Assembly (NCBI RefSeq): GCF_014353015.1
Contig: NZ_CP060704.1
Coordinates: 3,807,001 to 3,871,000 of the forward strand
Direction: 5' to 3'
DNA: 64,000 nucleotides
Origin: Chitinimonas koreensis
Lineage (GTDB): Bacteria; Pseudomonadota; Gammaproteobacteria; Burkholderiales; Chitinimonadaceae
Every line of letters begins with the position of its first letter. The first letter of the stretch is position 1. The notes under the pieces are model-generated. The model made no database searches. It was not told the DNA's origin and saw only the letters and a list, made by a program, of their open reading frames with translations. This document shows, piece after piece, positions 16,140 to 23,443 of this stretch. Both the position numbers and the translations under genes were made by a program.

Positions 16140-18164
16140 TCAGGCCGGCAGCTCGGCGACCAGCCGGATCGAGGTGGTGAGTTCCTCGAGCTGGAAGTGC
16201 GGGCGCAGGAACAGGGTGGCCTTGTAGCTGCCGGGCTTGCCGGGCACCTCGGTGACGCTGATCTTGGCCGCGCTGAGCGGATAGGCCGCCTTCACTTCCT
16301 GGGCCGCGTTCTCGTCGAGCAGCACGTACTGCGCGATCCAGGTGTTGAGGAAGGCCTCGACGTTGCCGCGGGTGAGGAAGGAGCCGACCTTCTCGCGCAT
16401 GATCACCTTGATGTAATGGGCGAAGCGCGAGGCCGACAGGATGTAGGGCAGCATGGCCGAGATCTGGGCGTTGGCGTTGGCCAGGTCGGTCAGGTACTTC
16501 TTCGGCTGGTTGGCGCTCTGGCCGCCGAAGAAGGCCGCCTTGCTGGTGCCCTTGCAGTGGCAGATCGCCATGAAGCCCAGATCGTTGAGCTCCTTCTCGC
16601 GCCGGTCGGTGATCGACACCTGGGTCGGGCAGATCATCTGCACGTCGCCGTCGTCGCTCTTGTAGGTGTAGACCGGCAGGCCCTCGACCAGGCCGCCGCC
16701 CTCGACGCCGCGGATCGCCGCGGTCCAGCCGTACAGCGAGAAGGCGTTGGTGATGCGCTCGGCCAGGATGAAGGCGGCATTGCCCCACAGGAAGTTGGCC
16801 GCGGCCGGCACGATCACGCCGTCCTCGTCGACCGGGCGCGGCGGGCTGCCGGGCGGCTGTGCGGCGCTGACGTCTTCCTTGTAGTTGACGCCCTCGCACG
16901 GCAGCGTGTCCGGACCGTAGGGCAGCCGGATCAGCACGCGCGGCAGCGCCAGCGTGACGTAGCGCGAGTCCTCGCTCTGGCGGAAGGCGCGCCAGTTGGT
17001 CAGCTCGATGCTTTCGAAGATCTTCTGCAGGTCGCGCGGCTTGGCCAGGCTCTCGAAGCTCTCGAGGTCGAACAGCTTGGCGTAGGCCGAGGCGATGAAG
17101 GGCGCGTGGCCGGCGGCGGCCACTTCGGCGATCTTCGACAGCAGCGTCATGTCGTCCGGATGGCGGCCGAACTCGTAGTCGCCGACCAGCATGCTGAACG
17201 GCTGGCCGCCGTAGGTGCCGTACTCGGCCTCGTAGATCATCTTGAACAGGCCGCTCTGGTCGAACTCGACCGCCTTGGTCAGGTCGTCCAGGAGATCCTT
17301 CTTCGAGGCGTTGAGCACGCGCAGCTTGAGCATCGTGCTGGTCTCGGTGCGCGAGACCAGGTAATGCAGGCCGCGCCAGGTGGCCTCGAGGCGCTGGAAG
17401 GCGGCCGAATGCATGATCACGTCGAGCTGCAGGCCGAGCGCGCGGTCGACTTCGGCGACGCGGTCGTCGATCAGCGCGGCGGCGCCCTTCTGGTGGGCGG
17501 TCTGCAGCGGGGCGGCGACGTCGACGGCGAACTGGCCGAGCAGCTCCATCAGCGTCTCGGTCGACTCGGCGTCGAGCACCAGGCCGGCCGGGCCGACCAG
17601 GTCGGCGACCTTGCCGGCCGGCGTCACCTTGCCCCAGCTCTTGGGCTCGGCCGTCGCATCGAACAGACCGACCAGCTCGGTACGCGCGGCGGTGCCGTCG
17701 CTGCCCATGTCGGTGACCAGGTCGAGGTAGGCCGCCAGCGGGCCGGCGATCTCGGCCTTGGACTGCAGGAAACGGATGCGGGCGCGGCCGTCGTACAGCG
17801 CCTTCATCGGCGCGACCTGCTGGATCACCGCCACCGGGCTGAAGTCGTCCATCTTGTGGAACGCCAGCACGCCGGCCAGGTTGCCGCTGCCGCCCGGCAG
17901 CACGTTGGGCAGGGTGCCGACCTTGACCTGCGGCGCGATGCCCTCGAGCACCTTGTTGAAGTTGTCGCGGTCGATCTCGACGAGCTTGCGCTCCTTGAGC
18001 GGCGGCAGCGGTTCGGCCAGGAAGTCGCCGTTCAGTTCGGCCAGGATGCCGACGATGAAGGGCAATTCCTTCTTCTCCAAAGCGCCGCCGGTTTCGACGT
18101 CGTAGGTAATGCGCACACGCGGTGGACGAACCCGCATCAACTTGTCCTGGATGCTTCCCAACAT
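16140..18164 (-). CDS. tssBC: Fused type VI secretion sheath protein TssB-TssC
   Basis: The T6SS contractile sheath is normally built from separate TssB (VipA) and TssC (VipB). Here one 674-aa frame encodes both. Residues about 10-150 are TssB (VRPPRVRITYDVETGGALEK, LPFIVGILAELNG, DDFSPVAVIQQVAPMKALYD). After a linker of about 40 residues, TssC runs to the end (RLEATWRGLHYLVSRTET, MLVGDYEFGRHPDD, and the C-terminal HFQLEELTTSIRLVAELPA). No stop or start signal separates the parts and the linker reads as sensible protein (TELVGLFDATAEPKSWGKV). The ATG at 18164 has GGGAG about 11 nt upstream. It is the first gene after the sigma-54 promoter. Confidence 0.93.
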   Translation of the reverse strand: MLGSIQDKLMRVRPPRVRITYDVETGGALEKKELPFIVGILAELNGDFLAEPLPPLKERKLVEIDRDNFNKVLEGIAPQVKVGTLPNVLPGGSGNLAGVLAFHKMDDFSPVAVIQQVAPMKALYDGRARIRFLQSKAEIAGPLAAYLDLVTDMGSDGTAARTELVGLFDATAEPKSWGKVTPAGKVADLVGPAGLVLDAESTETLMELLGQFAVDVAAPLQTAHQKGAAALIDDRVAEVDRALGLQLDVIMHSAAFQRLEATWRGLHYLVSRTETSTMLKLRVLNASKKDLLDDLTKAVEFDQSGLFKMIYEAEYGTYGGQPFSMLVGDYEFGRHPDDMTLLSKIAEVAAAGHAPFIASAYAKLFDLESFESLAKPRDLQKIFESIELTNWRAFRQSEDSRYVTLALPRVLIRLPYGPDTLPCEGVNYKEDVSAAQPPGSPPRPVDEDGVIVPAAANFLWGNAAFILAERITNAFSLYGWTAAIRGVEGGGLVEGLPVYTYKSDDGDVQMICPTQVSITDRREKELNDLGFMAICHCKGTSKAAFFGGQSANQPKKYLTDLANANAQISAMLPYILSASRFAHYIKVIMREKVGSFLTRGNVEAFLNTWIAQYVLLDENAAQEVKAAYPLSAAKISVTEVPGKPGSYKATLFLRPHFQLEELTTSIRLVAELPA

Positions 18165-18333
18165 GGTTTCTCTGCTCCCGTTTCCTGAAAACACCACATC
18201 GACCGCGACGCGGCCCATGCGGACAGGCGCGCCGTTCTGGAAAAGCTGGACCGCACCGCACTGGGCGGCCGAACCACGCTGTGCAAGCGGCTGGCCGTGG
18301 GTACGGGAACAGGCTTGCGACGGGGCTCCTTGA

Positions 18334-18349
18334 TACAAGTCCCGTGCCA
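18334..18349 (-). promoter_or_regulatory. Candidate sigma-54 promoter of the T6SS operon
   Basis: The minus strand reads TGGCACGGGACTTGTA, matching the -24/-12 consensus TGGCACG-N4-TTGCA except for T instead of C in the -12 GC. It lies about 170 bp upstream of the tssB-tssC start and is oriented toward it, predicting a leader of about 160 nt. A sigma-54 activator is encoded 1 kb away. Confidence 0.8.
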
Positions 18350-18365
18350 GGTCGTGAAAAAATTA

Positions 18366-18378
18366 CAAAGCATTGATT
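18366..18378 (-). promoter_or_regulatory. Candidate IHF site upstream of the sigma-54 promoter
   Basis: The minus strand reads AATCAATGCTTTG, an exact fit to the IHF consensus WATCAANNNNTTR, in an unusually AT-rich patch 17 bp upstream of the -24 element. IHF bends DNA between enhancer and sigma-54 promoter in many systems. Confidence 0.6.
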
Positions 18379-18413
18379 TCATTGAACCCGACGATACGGA
18401 CGGATCGGCGGGC

Positions 18414-18524
18414 GGGTGGTTTTCGACCCACCCGCCGCGAGCGGCGCGGGGTATTCGCAAGGCGGGACGCGCTCCGTAGCGGTAGGACGGATTTGCCGCA
18501 GCCTGGGTCGAAAACGACCCACCC
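18414..18524. promoter_or_regulatory. Pair of candidate enhancer (UAS) palindromes for the sigma-54 activator
   Basis: Two related sites flank this stretch: GGGTGGTTTTCGACCCACCC (18414-18433) and TGGGTCGAAAACGACCCA (18504-18521, followed by CCC). The second is a perfect dyad with 7-bp arms and an AAAA centre; the first shares the TTTTCGACCCA half. They lie about 75 and 165 bp upstream of the -24/-12 element, the usual range for enhancer-binding proteins. The dyad logic is visible in the sequence; binding by the neighbouring activator is inferred. Confidence 0.5.
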
Positions 18525-18683
18525 GGGCGTGCGGCAGGGATGCATCGCACCGGGTGCGCGAGGATGCCGAACGGACCAGCGCGAAATGGACGGGAAACCG
18601 GGGAGGCGCGCGATGCGGCAAAGCCTCCCGTGCAGGGGAAAGGGACGGTGCGCGATCGACAGCAAGGGGGCATCCCAAACGAA

Positions 18684-18704
18684 ACGGGCCGCGATGCGGC
18701 CCGT
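18684..18704 (-). terminator. Intrinsic terminator after the small winged-helix gene
   Basis: A perfect hairpin ACGGGCCGC-ATC-GCGGCCCGT on the minus strand is followed by TTCGTTT. It lies 25 bp after the stop of the 82-aa gene and separates it from the T6SS promoter region. Confidence 0.75.
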
Positions 18705-18729
18705 CCAGGGAGAAAGGAGAAAGCAGCGA

Positions 18730-18978
18730 TCAGGCCGGCCTGGCCGCCCGCCAGATCCGCCGCCCGGCGATCTCGACGCACTCGAGCTGGCCGCGCCCGA
18801 CCAGCGCATCCAGCGCGCGCTCGGTCAGCTCGGGGCTTTCCTCGCCCGCGGCCCAGTCGATCCACCAGCGGTGGATGCCTTCGAGCGTGTCGGCCGCCTG
18901 TGGGCGGATCGTCAGGTAGCGCAGGATGGCCGCGGCCACCGCTTCGACGGCATCGAGATCGGGTTCGGCGTCGGTCAT
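18730..18978 (-). CDS. Small winged-helix-like protein beside the T6SS activator
   Basis: The 82-aa product (MTDAEPDLDAVEAVAAAILR...) is not recognised as a named family. It reads as three helices followed by a short beta-hairpin: AVAAAILRYLTIRPQAADTL, PELTERALDALVGRGQLECV, then EIAGRRIWRAARPA, which resembles a winged helix with recognition helix and wing. It lies between the sigma-54 activator gene and the T6SS promoter, has its own downstream terminator, and may be a regulator or activator-binding accessory. An upstream frame extension to 19116 gives low-complexity residues without family character, so the ATG at 18978 is preferred. Confidence 0.6.
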   Translation of the reverse strand: MTDAEPDLDAVEAVAAAILRYLTIRPQAADTLEGIHRWWIDWAAGEESPELTERALDALVGRGQLECVEIAGRRIWRAARPA

Positions 18979-19176
18979 GGCTGGCCTCGGTCGAGCGTAA
19001 GCGCCGTCGCGCAGCATCTCGCCGGCACGCGGGCCGAACGGCCGGCCGGCAGCGGAAACCCGGCGCAACGCCGGCAAGCCGGCGGGCCGGCCAGGGAGCA
19101 GCCCGGAGGAATGCAATCGATGTAGGTCAAATGGAATGGAAATCGATCGTCGAAAGGAATCGCGCGGCGGCCGGCT

Positions 19177-20163
19177 TCAACCCGGCGTCAGGTCGCCGAG
19201 CGATTCGGCCGCCATGCCGTATTTTCGGACCAGTTTACCGAATGCGCTCCGATCCTTGCCAGCCAGCCGCGCCGCCTGGCTGATGTTGCCGCCGGCGCGC
19301 GCCAGCAGCTCGCCGACGAAGCGCCGCTCGAACTCGGCGATCGCGCGCGCCTTGGCGTCCTTGAAGCAGTGCCGCGCCTCCGTCCCGGCCGCCTCCTTGC
19401 CCAGCCGCTGGCGCGCCTCGGCGCAGTACAGCAGCTCGCCCTCGCTCAGCAGGAAGTCGCGGTGGATCACGTTCTCCAGCTCGCGCACGTTGCCGGGCCA
19501 GCGATAGCTGGCGATGAAGGCCACCGCATCCTCGTGCAGCGCGCGCAGCGGCCGGCGGTACTGGCTGCACAGCCGGGCGACGAACAGCCGCGCCAGCTCG
19601 ACCGCGTCGCCGGCGCGCTCGCGCAGGGGCGGCATCACCACGCTCAGCACGTTGAGGCGGTACAGCAGGTCGGTGCGGAACTGGCGCGCCTCGGCCATCG
19701 CGGCGAGATCGGCATTGCTGGCCACCACCACCCGCACGTCGGCGCGCGCCTGGCCGCTGCCGCCGACGCGGCGATAGGTCTTGTCCTGCAGGAAGCGCAG
19801 CAAGGCGCCCTGGGCGCGCGGGCTCAGGGTGTCGATCTCGTCGAGGAACAGCGTGCCGCCCTGCGCCTCGCCGACCAGGCCGCTGCTGCTGCGCCGCGCA
19901 TCGGTGAAGGCGCCGCGCTCGTGGCCGAACAGCTCGCTCTCGAGCAGCGTGTCGGACAGCGCGCCGCAATTGACCGGGATGAAGGGCCGGTCGCTGCGCG
20001 GCCCGAGGTAGTGCAGCGCCCGCGCGGCCAGCTCCTTGCCGGTGCCGGTCTCGCCGCCGATCAGCACCGTGGCGTCGACCTCGGCCAGGCGATGCAGGCT
20101 GTGCAGCACCTGCTGGAATACCGGCGACGAGCCGGCCAGGTTCAGACGTGACAAGCCATCCAT
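19177..20163 (-). CDS. Sigma-54 dependent transcriptional activator
   Basis: This 328-aa protein is an AAA+ enhancer-binding protein that remodels sigma-54 RNA polymerase. Visible motifs are Walker A GGETGTGKE, the sigma-54 contact loop ERGAFTDA, Walker B GGTLFLDEID, YRWPGNVRELEN, and a C-terminal Fis-type HTH (ARAGGNISQAARLAGKDRSA). It starts directly with the AAA+ domain and has no receiver, PAS or GAF domain, so its activity is probably set by expression level or a partner rather than a built-in sensor. The ATG at 20163 is preceded by GAGGAGGAAAGC, a strong ribosome site, favouring it over an upstream start. It most likely drives the T6SS promoter nearby. Confidence 0.9.
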   Translation of the reverse strand: MDGLSRLNLAGSSPVFQQVLHSLHRLAEVDATVLIGGETGTGKELAARALHYLGPRSDRPFIPVNCGALSDTLLESELFGHERGAFTDARRSSSGLVGEAQGGTLFLDEIDTLSPRAQGALLRFLQDKTYRRVGGSGQARADVRVVVASNADLAAMAEARQFRTDLLYRLNVLSVVMPPLRERAGDAVELARLFVARLCSQYRRPLRALHEDAVAFIASYRWPGNVRELENVIHRDFLLSEGELLYCAEARQRLGKEAAGTEARHCFKDAKARAIAEFERRFVGELLARAGGNISQAARLAGKDRSAFGKLVRKYGMAAESLGDLTPG

Positions 20164-20574
20164 GCTTTCCTCCTCGCCCGCGTGGACCCGCATCCCGCGC
20201 AGCGCTTTTTAGTCATCCCGCTTTTCCCGCGCCATCGCCCGATTGCCGGTGTCGATTACGCCGGGAAAACAATCCCTGAAGACGGCGCAAGCGCCGCCTT
20301 GTTTTTAAAGAATATCGACGGCGATCTGTCAAATAATCAGTAAGGAAAAAAAACGGACAAAGGTAAAAAGAGGTAACACGAATGGGAAAATCGGCCATGC
20401 CGAACGGCCGGCCGATTCGGCGCGAAAGCACCGTTGTCGGACAAGCGTGCGATTCAATCGGGGTCGGCCGCCTTGCCCGTGCGATGTATCGACACGGCCG
20501 GCCGAATCGCGATTCGAAACAATTCGGAAACATATTTCATGCCGGCCGCCGCCGACATCGCGCAATCCAATGCG
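20164..20574. other. Intergenic region between the sigma-54 activator and pilE
   Basis: No gene was found. The region contains an AT-rich stretch (about 20300-20390, with AAATAATCAGTAAGGAAAAA) that may carry the promoter of the activator gene, and a GC hairpin GGCGCAAGCGCC near 20284-20295 followed on the plus strand by CTTGTTTTT. The hairpin has terminator character only in the plus direction, where no gene precedes it. Confidence 0.5.
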
Positions 20575-20985
20575 CTACCAGGTCTCGCCGATCGCCGCGT
20601 AACTGCCGTTGTTGTTGCGATCCCATTTGCGCTCGCCGGTCATGCCGATCTGCAGCTTGCCGTCGTTTTTCTGCTTGCCGGTGGCGATCGGCGTCAGCTC
20701 GATATTCACCGGCGTGGCGCTATCGTTGAGGGTGACCGTGTAGTTGGCGGTCACCGAAGCGAATACCGAATCGGTCGGCGCGATACAGCCGACATAGCTG
20801 CGGTTCAGCGTGTAATAGCGCTCGCACAGCTGGCTCGCGGCCATCAGCGCCGCCTGGGCGTCGCTGCGGCGCGACTTGGTCAGGTAGGCCAGGTAGTTGG
20901 GCACCCCGATCGCCAGCAGGATGCCGATGATCGCCACGACGATCATCAGCTCGATCAGGGTGAAGCCGCGCGCCATCCGTTTCAT
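20575..20985 (-). CDS. pilE: Type IV minor pilin PilE
   Basis: PilE-type minor pilins prime or decorate type IV pili. The 136-aa protein has a class III signal MKRMARG cleaved before FTLIELMIVVAIIGILLAIG, with Glu at position 5 of the mature N-terminus and a long hydrophobic helix. The globular part contains SQLCERYYTLNRSYVGCIAP, with a Cys pair near the middle, and ends ERKWDRNNNGSYAAIGETW. A GGAGCGGGAACG segment precedes the ATG. It is the last gene of the pilus operon, 71 bp after pilX. Confidence 0.9.
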   Translation of the reverse strand: MKRMARGFTLIELMIVVAIIGILLAIGVPNYLAYLTKSRRSDAQAALMAASQLCERYYTLNRSYVGCIAPTDSVFASVTANYTVTLNDSATPVNIELTPIATGKQKNDGKLQIGMTGERKWDRNNNGSYAAIGETW

Positions 20986-21056
20986 CGTTCCCGCTCCATT
21001 CCGCATGGGGCCGCGGCGCGGCCAGCCTATCGGATCAATCAATGGACTCCGAAGGA

Positions 21057-21572
21057 TCAATAGACCCTGACGTATTCCTGCAGCACCGTGACGCTGTCGC
21101 CGCTCTTGCCGTAGCCGATCGCGGTGACCACGTAGTAGTCCTCGCTGTCCGCGCTGCCGCTCGGCAGCTTGCCGATCACGAAGCTCGGCTGGGTGCGGCT
21201 GCCGCTCACGGTCGGCGCATTGGTCTCGCCGCTGGCGAGCTTGCAGTTCTCGCTCGCCGGCGTGGCCGCCAGCGTGCAGGACAGCTTGGCGCTCTGGCCG
21301 ATCGCCTCGCTCCAGTTGGCCGGCACCCCGCTCAGCGCCGCCAGGCCCAGCTCGTCGCCCTTGGCCGACAGCAGCTTCTCGGCGCGCCGCAGGGCGAGCT
21401 CGGCGGCGTAGAACGACAGCGTGCGCTCGTGGTTGGCGCCGGCGATGCGCTCGCTCAGCGTGGCGATGCGGGCGGCGAACAGCACGTACAGCGTCAGCGC
21501 GATCAGGAAGATCAGCGTGACGATCAGCACGAAGCCGGCCTGGCCGCCGCGCGATGCGGTCCGATGCCTCAT
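21057..21572 (-). CDS. pilX: Type IV pilus assembly protein PilX
   Basis: PilX is a minor pilin of the GspK-like initiation complex. The 171-aa product begins MRHRTASRGGQAGFVLIVTL, with a prepilin-like Gly-Phe junction followed by a hydrophobic helix that lacks the usual Glu5, as in PilX proteins. The C-terminal half includes SCTLAATPASENCKLASGE. Start at 21572 was chosen because its ATG would overlap the restored pilW stop as ATGA; an in-frame ATG at 21584 is possible. Confidence 0.85.
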   Translation of the reverse strand: MRHRTASRGGQAGFVLIVTLIFLIALTLYVLFAARIATLSERIAGANHERTLSFYAAELALRRAEKLLSAKGDELGLAALSGVPANWSEAIGQSAKLSCTLAATPASENCKLASGETNAPTVSGSRTQPSFVIGKLPSGSADSEDYYVVTAIGYGKSGDSVTVLQEYVRVY

Positions 21573-22389
21573 GTCGCCCCCCATAGGGTTTGTTGCGCAG
21601 GCTGATGGTGGTGGTGAAGGCGCGCCGCAGCTTGGCGCTGCTGACGGTGGCGACCGCGCCGTCGCAGTCGACCACGGTGTAGCGCTGCGCGCCCTGGAAC
21701 ACGTCGCGGCGGCTTTCCAGCATGAAGCAGGCGCGTACCGACACCACCTTCTTCCACATGTCGGTGCCGGCCATCTGGCTGGCGTCGGGCGCGTAGTAGT
21801 GGTCGGCCACGCAATCGCCCTTGGTCGAGCCGTAGTTGCAGAACACTTCGCCGGTGCTGGCCGTGTCGTCGACGCCGAGCTTCCATTGCAGCCCCAGCAC
21901 GTTCACCGGCGAGCCGGTGCCGCCGATCAGGTCCTTCGCCGCGGCGTCGCCGCTGTATTTGCAGGTGATCTTGCCGTTGCCGCTGTCGTAGGCCAGCGCG
22001 ATGGTCTGGTTGGCCGGCGGCGATGCGGCGGCGAGCGTGCCGTCGGCGCAGTCGCGCATCGCGGCGTCGGCCTGGAAGGTCAGGGTCAGGGTCTTGCTGC
22101 CGGCGGCGTACTGGATCGGGCTGGCGTTCAGCGCGGTCGGCAGCAGCTTGCTCTTGCTGGTGTCGGTGCCGAGGTAGCCGGCCTGGCCGACGATGCGCTT
22201 GAGGAAGTCCACGCCGAAACGGCCTTCCTCGGCCAGTTCGGCCTGCCGCGTCTGCAGCGAGAAGGCGCCCTGGGTCTTGAGGAAGACCAGCGACACGATG
22301 CCCAGCACGATCAGGCCGACCACCATGCCGACCAGCATCTCGGACAGGGTGAAGCCGCGCTGGCGCGATTTCTGGATGAGATGGGTCAT
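21569..22389 (-). CDS. pilW: Type IV pilus assembly protein PilW, 3' end broken by a missing base
   Basis: PilW is a minor pilin of the pilus tip complex. The frame begins MTHLIQKSRQRGFTLSEMLV with a prepilin site after Gly12 and Glu5 present. It contains VFCNYGSTKGDC and VVSVRACFMLESRRDV and ends with the family-typical TTTISLRNKPYGG. The written sequence has six Gs (six Cs on plus, 21577-21582) and reads on without a stop through pilX out of frame and then into pilE in frame. With seven Gs the gene ends NKPYGGAT-stop at 21569, overlapping the pilX ATG exactly as other genes here do, for 273 aa. A homopolymer undercall is likely. Confidence 0.85.
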
Positions 22390-22904
22390 GGCGCGGGGAA
22401 CTCGACGGAGAAGGTGGCCTGGCTGGCGCCGCTGTCGCCGCTCTTCCAGCGCGTGTTGTCGGTCCAGCTGATCGACACGGTGTAGCGCCCGTTGGCGCGC
22501 GCGACCGTGCTGCTGGCGTTGGGCAGCTGCTTGATCGACTTGAGGAACTCCTCCTTGTCGGCCTTGGCCACCGCGGCCGTGGCATAGCCGGCCTCGGCGC
22601 TGGCGGTGGCGCAGCTGCCGCCGGTGCAGGGCAAGGCGGTGTCGTCGTAGTGTGCGACGGCAGGCACGCCGGTGGTGTCCGAACCGGCCGGCACCGCGAA
22701 AGGCGAGCGGTTGGCGTCGATGCGGTCGGCCAGGTCGGCCGCGATGTCGGCCGCGATGCTGCGGTAGTAGGCACTGGAGCCGGCGGCCAATACCCGGGTC
22801 TGGATCGAGGCCAGGCCCAGCAGGCCGATGCTGAAGACCGCCAGCGCGACCATCGATTCGAGCAGCAGGCTGCCTTGCTGATTGTTCATGGAATCGTTCT
22901 TCAT
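22386..22904 (-). CDS. pilV: Type IV pilus modification protein PilV
   Basis: PilV is a minor pilin of the tip complex. The 172-aa product (MKNDSMNNQQGSLLLESMVA...) has a prepilin site between Gly and SLLLESMVALAVFSIGLLGL, with Glu5 present. The globular part is short with LPCTGGSCATASAEAGYA. An internal ATG at 22889 gives a leader of more typical length. Its stop overlaps the pilW start as ATGA and its start overlaps the fimT stop. Confidence 0.88.
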   Translation of the reverse strand: MKNDSMNNQQGSLLLESMVALAVFSIGLLGLASIQTRVLAAGSSAYYRSIAADIAADLADRIDANRSPFAVPAGSDTTGVPAVAHYDDTALPCTGGSCATASAEAGYATAAVAKADKEEFLKSIKQLPNASSTVARANGRYTVSISWTDNTRWKSGDSGASQATFSVEFPAP

Positions 22905-23443
22905 CGGGATCGCTCAGCAGCTCGGCGTCGCGCTCGCGGCGCTGGCAGGCCGCTGCGGGTCAGGCTGATGGTCCGCGCCGCGCCCTTGCGGCAGACGGTG
23001 AGCGCCGGCACGGTGCCGCTGGCGGTGCCGACCGCGCCCTTGAACAGCGCGCGGTAGGACGCGCCGGAGGTCGGATCGCTGAAGGTGTAGCCGTCCAGCG
23101 GGCCCGATTTCTTCAGCACCGTGCCGCCGTTGTCGACCACCAGCCAGCCGTTCTTCCAGGCCCAGCCCGAGGCGCCGCTGCACTTGCCGGCATTGGTGCC
23201 GCTGGCCGCGTCGGCCGCGCAGAAGGTGACGTCCCGGCCCGAGCGGATCGCCTCGGCCCGCGCCACCCGCATCGCGGTGACGATCTCGGCGCTCAGCCCT
23301 GCCACCTGCGCATTGCTGACGTAAGCCGTCATCGCGGGCGCGGCGATCGCGTAGATCACCGCCAGGATGCCGATCACCGTCATGGCCTCGATCAGCGAGA
23401 AGCCGGCCTGGCCGGCGCGCAGGGTCACGATGGCCGGCTTCAT
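22901..23443 (-). CDS. fimT: FimT/GspH-type minor pseudopilin
   Basis: The 180-aa product starts MKPAIVTLRAGQAGFSLIEA, a type IV prepilin signal with Glu5, and has the GspH/FimT pattern VARAEAIRSGRDVTFCAADA, GWAWKNGWLVVDNGGTVLKK and VCRKGAARTISLTRSG. It overlaps pilY1 upstream and pilV downstream by ATGA. The last 18 residues are Arg-rich and look atypical; one added base after TRSG would give PASAASATPSC and a stop at 22914, a more family-like Cys ending. Both readings are possible, and the coordinates given are those of the sequence as written. Confidence 0.82.
   Translation of the reverse strand: MKPAIVTLRAGQAGFSLIEAMTVIGILAVIYAIAAPAMTAYVSNAQVAGLSAEIVTAMRVARAEAIRSGRDVTFCAADAASGTNAGKCSGASGWAWKNGWLVVDNGGTVLKKSGPLDGYTFSDPTSGASYRALFKGAVGTASGTVPALTVCRKGAARTISLTRSGLPAPRARRRAAERSR

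Noticed and set aside
20279..20310. Hairpin followed by a plus-strand T run
   Set aside because: It resembles a terminator, but only in the plus direction, where no gene precedes it; the stem is short.
20575..22389. 604-codon PilW-PilE fusion
   Set aside because: Its middle third is an out-of-frame reading of pilX. It arises from a missing base in the G tract and not from a true fusion.
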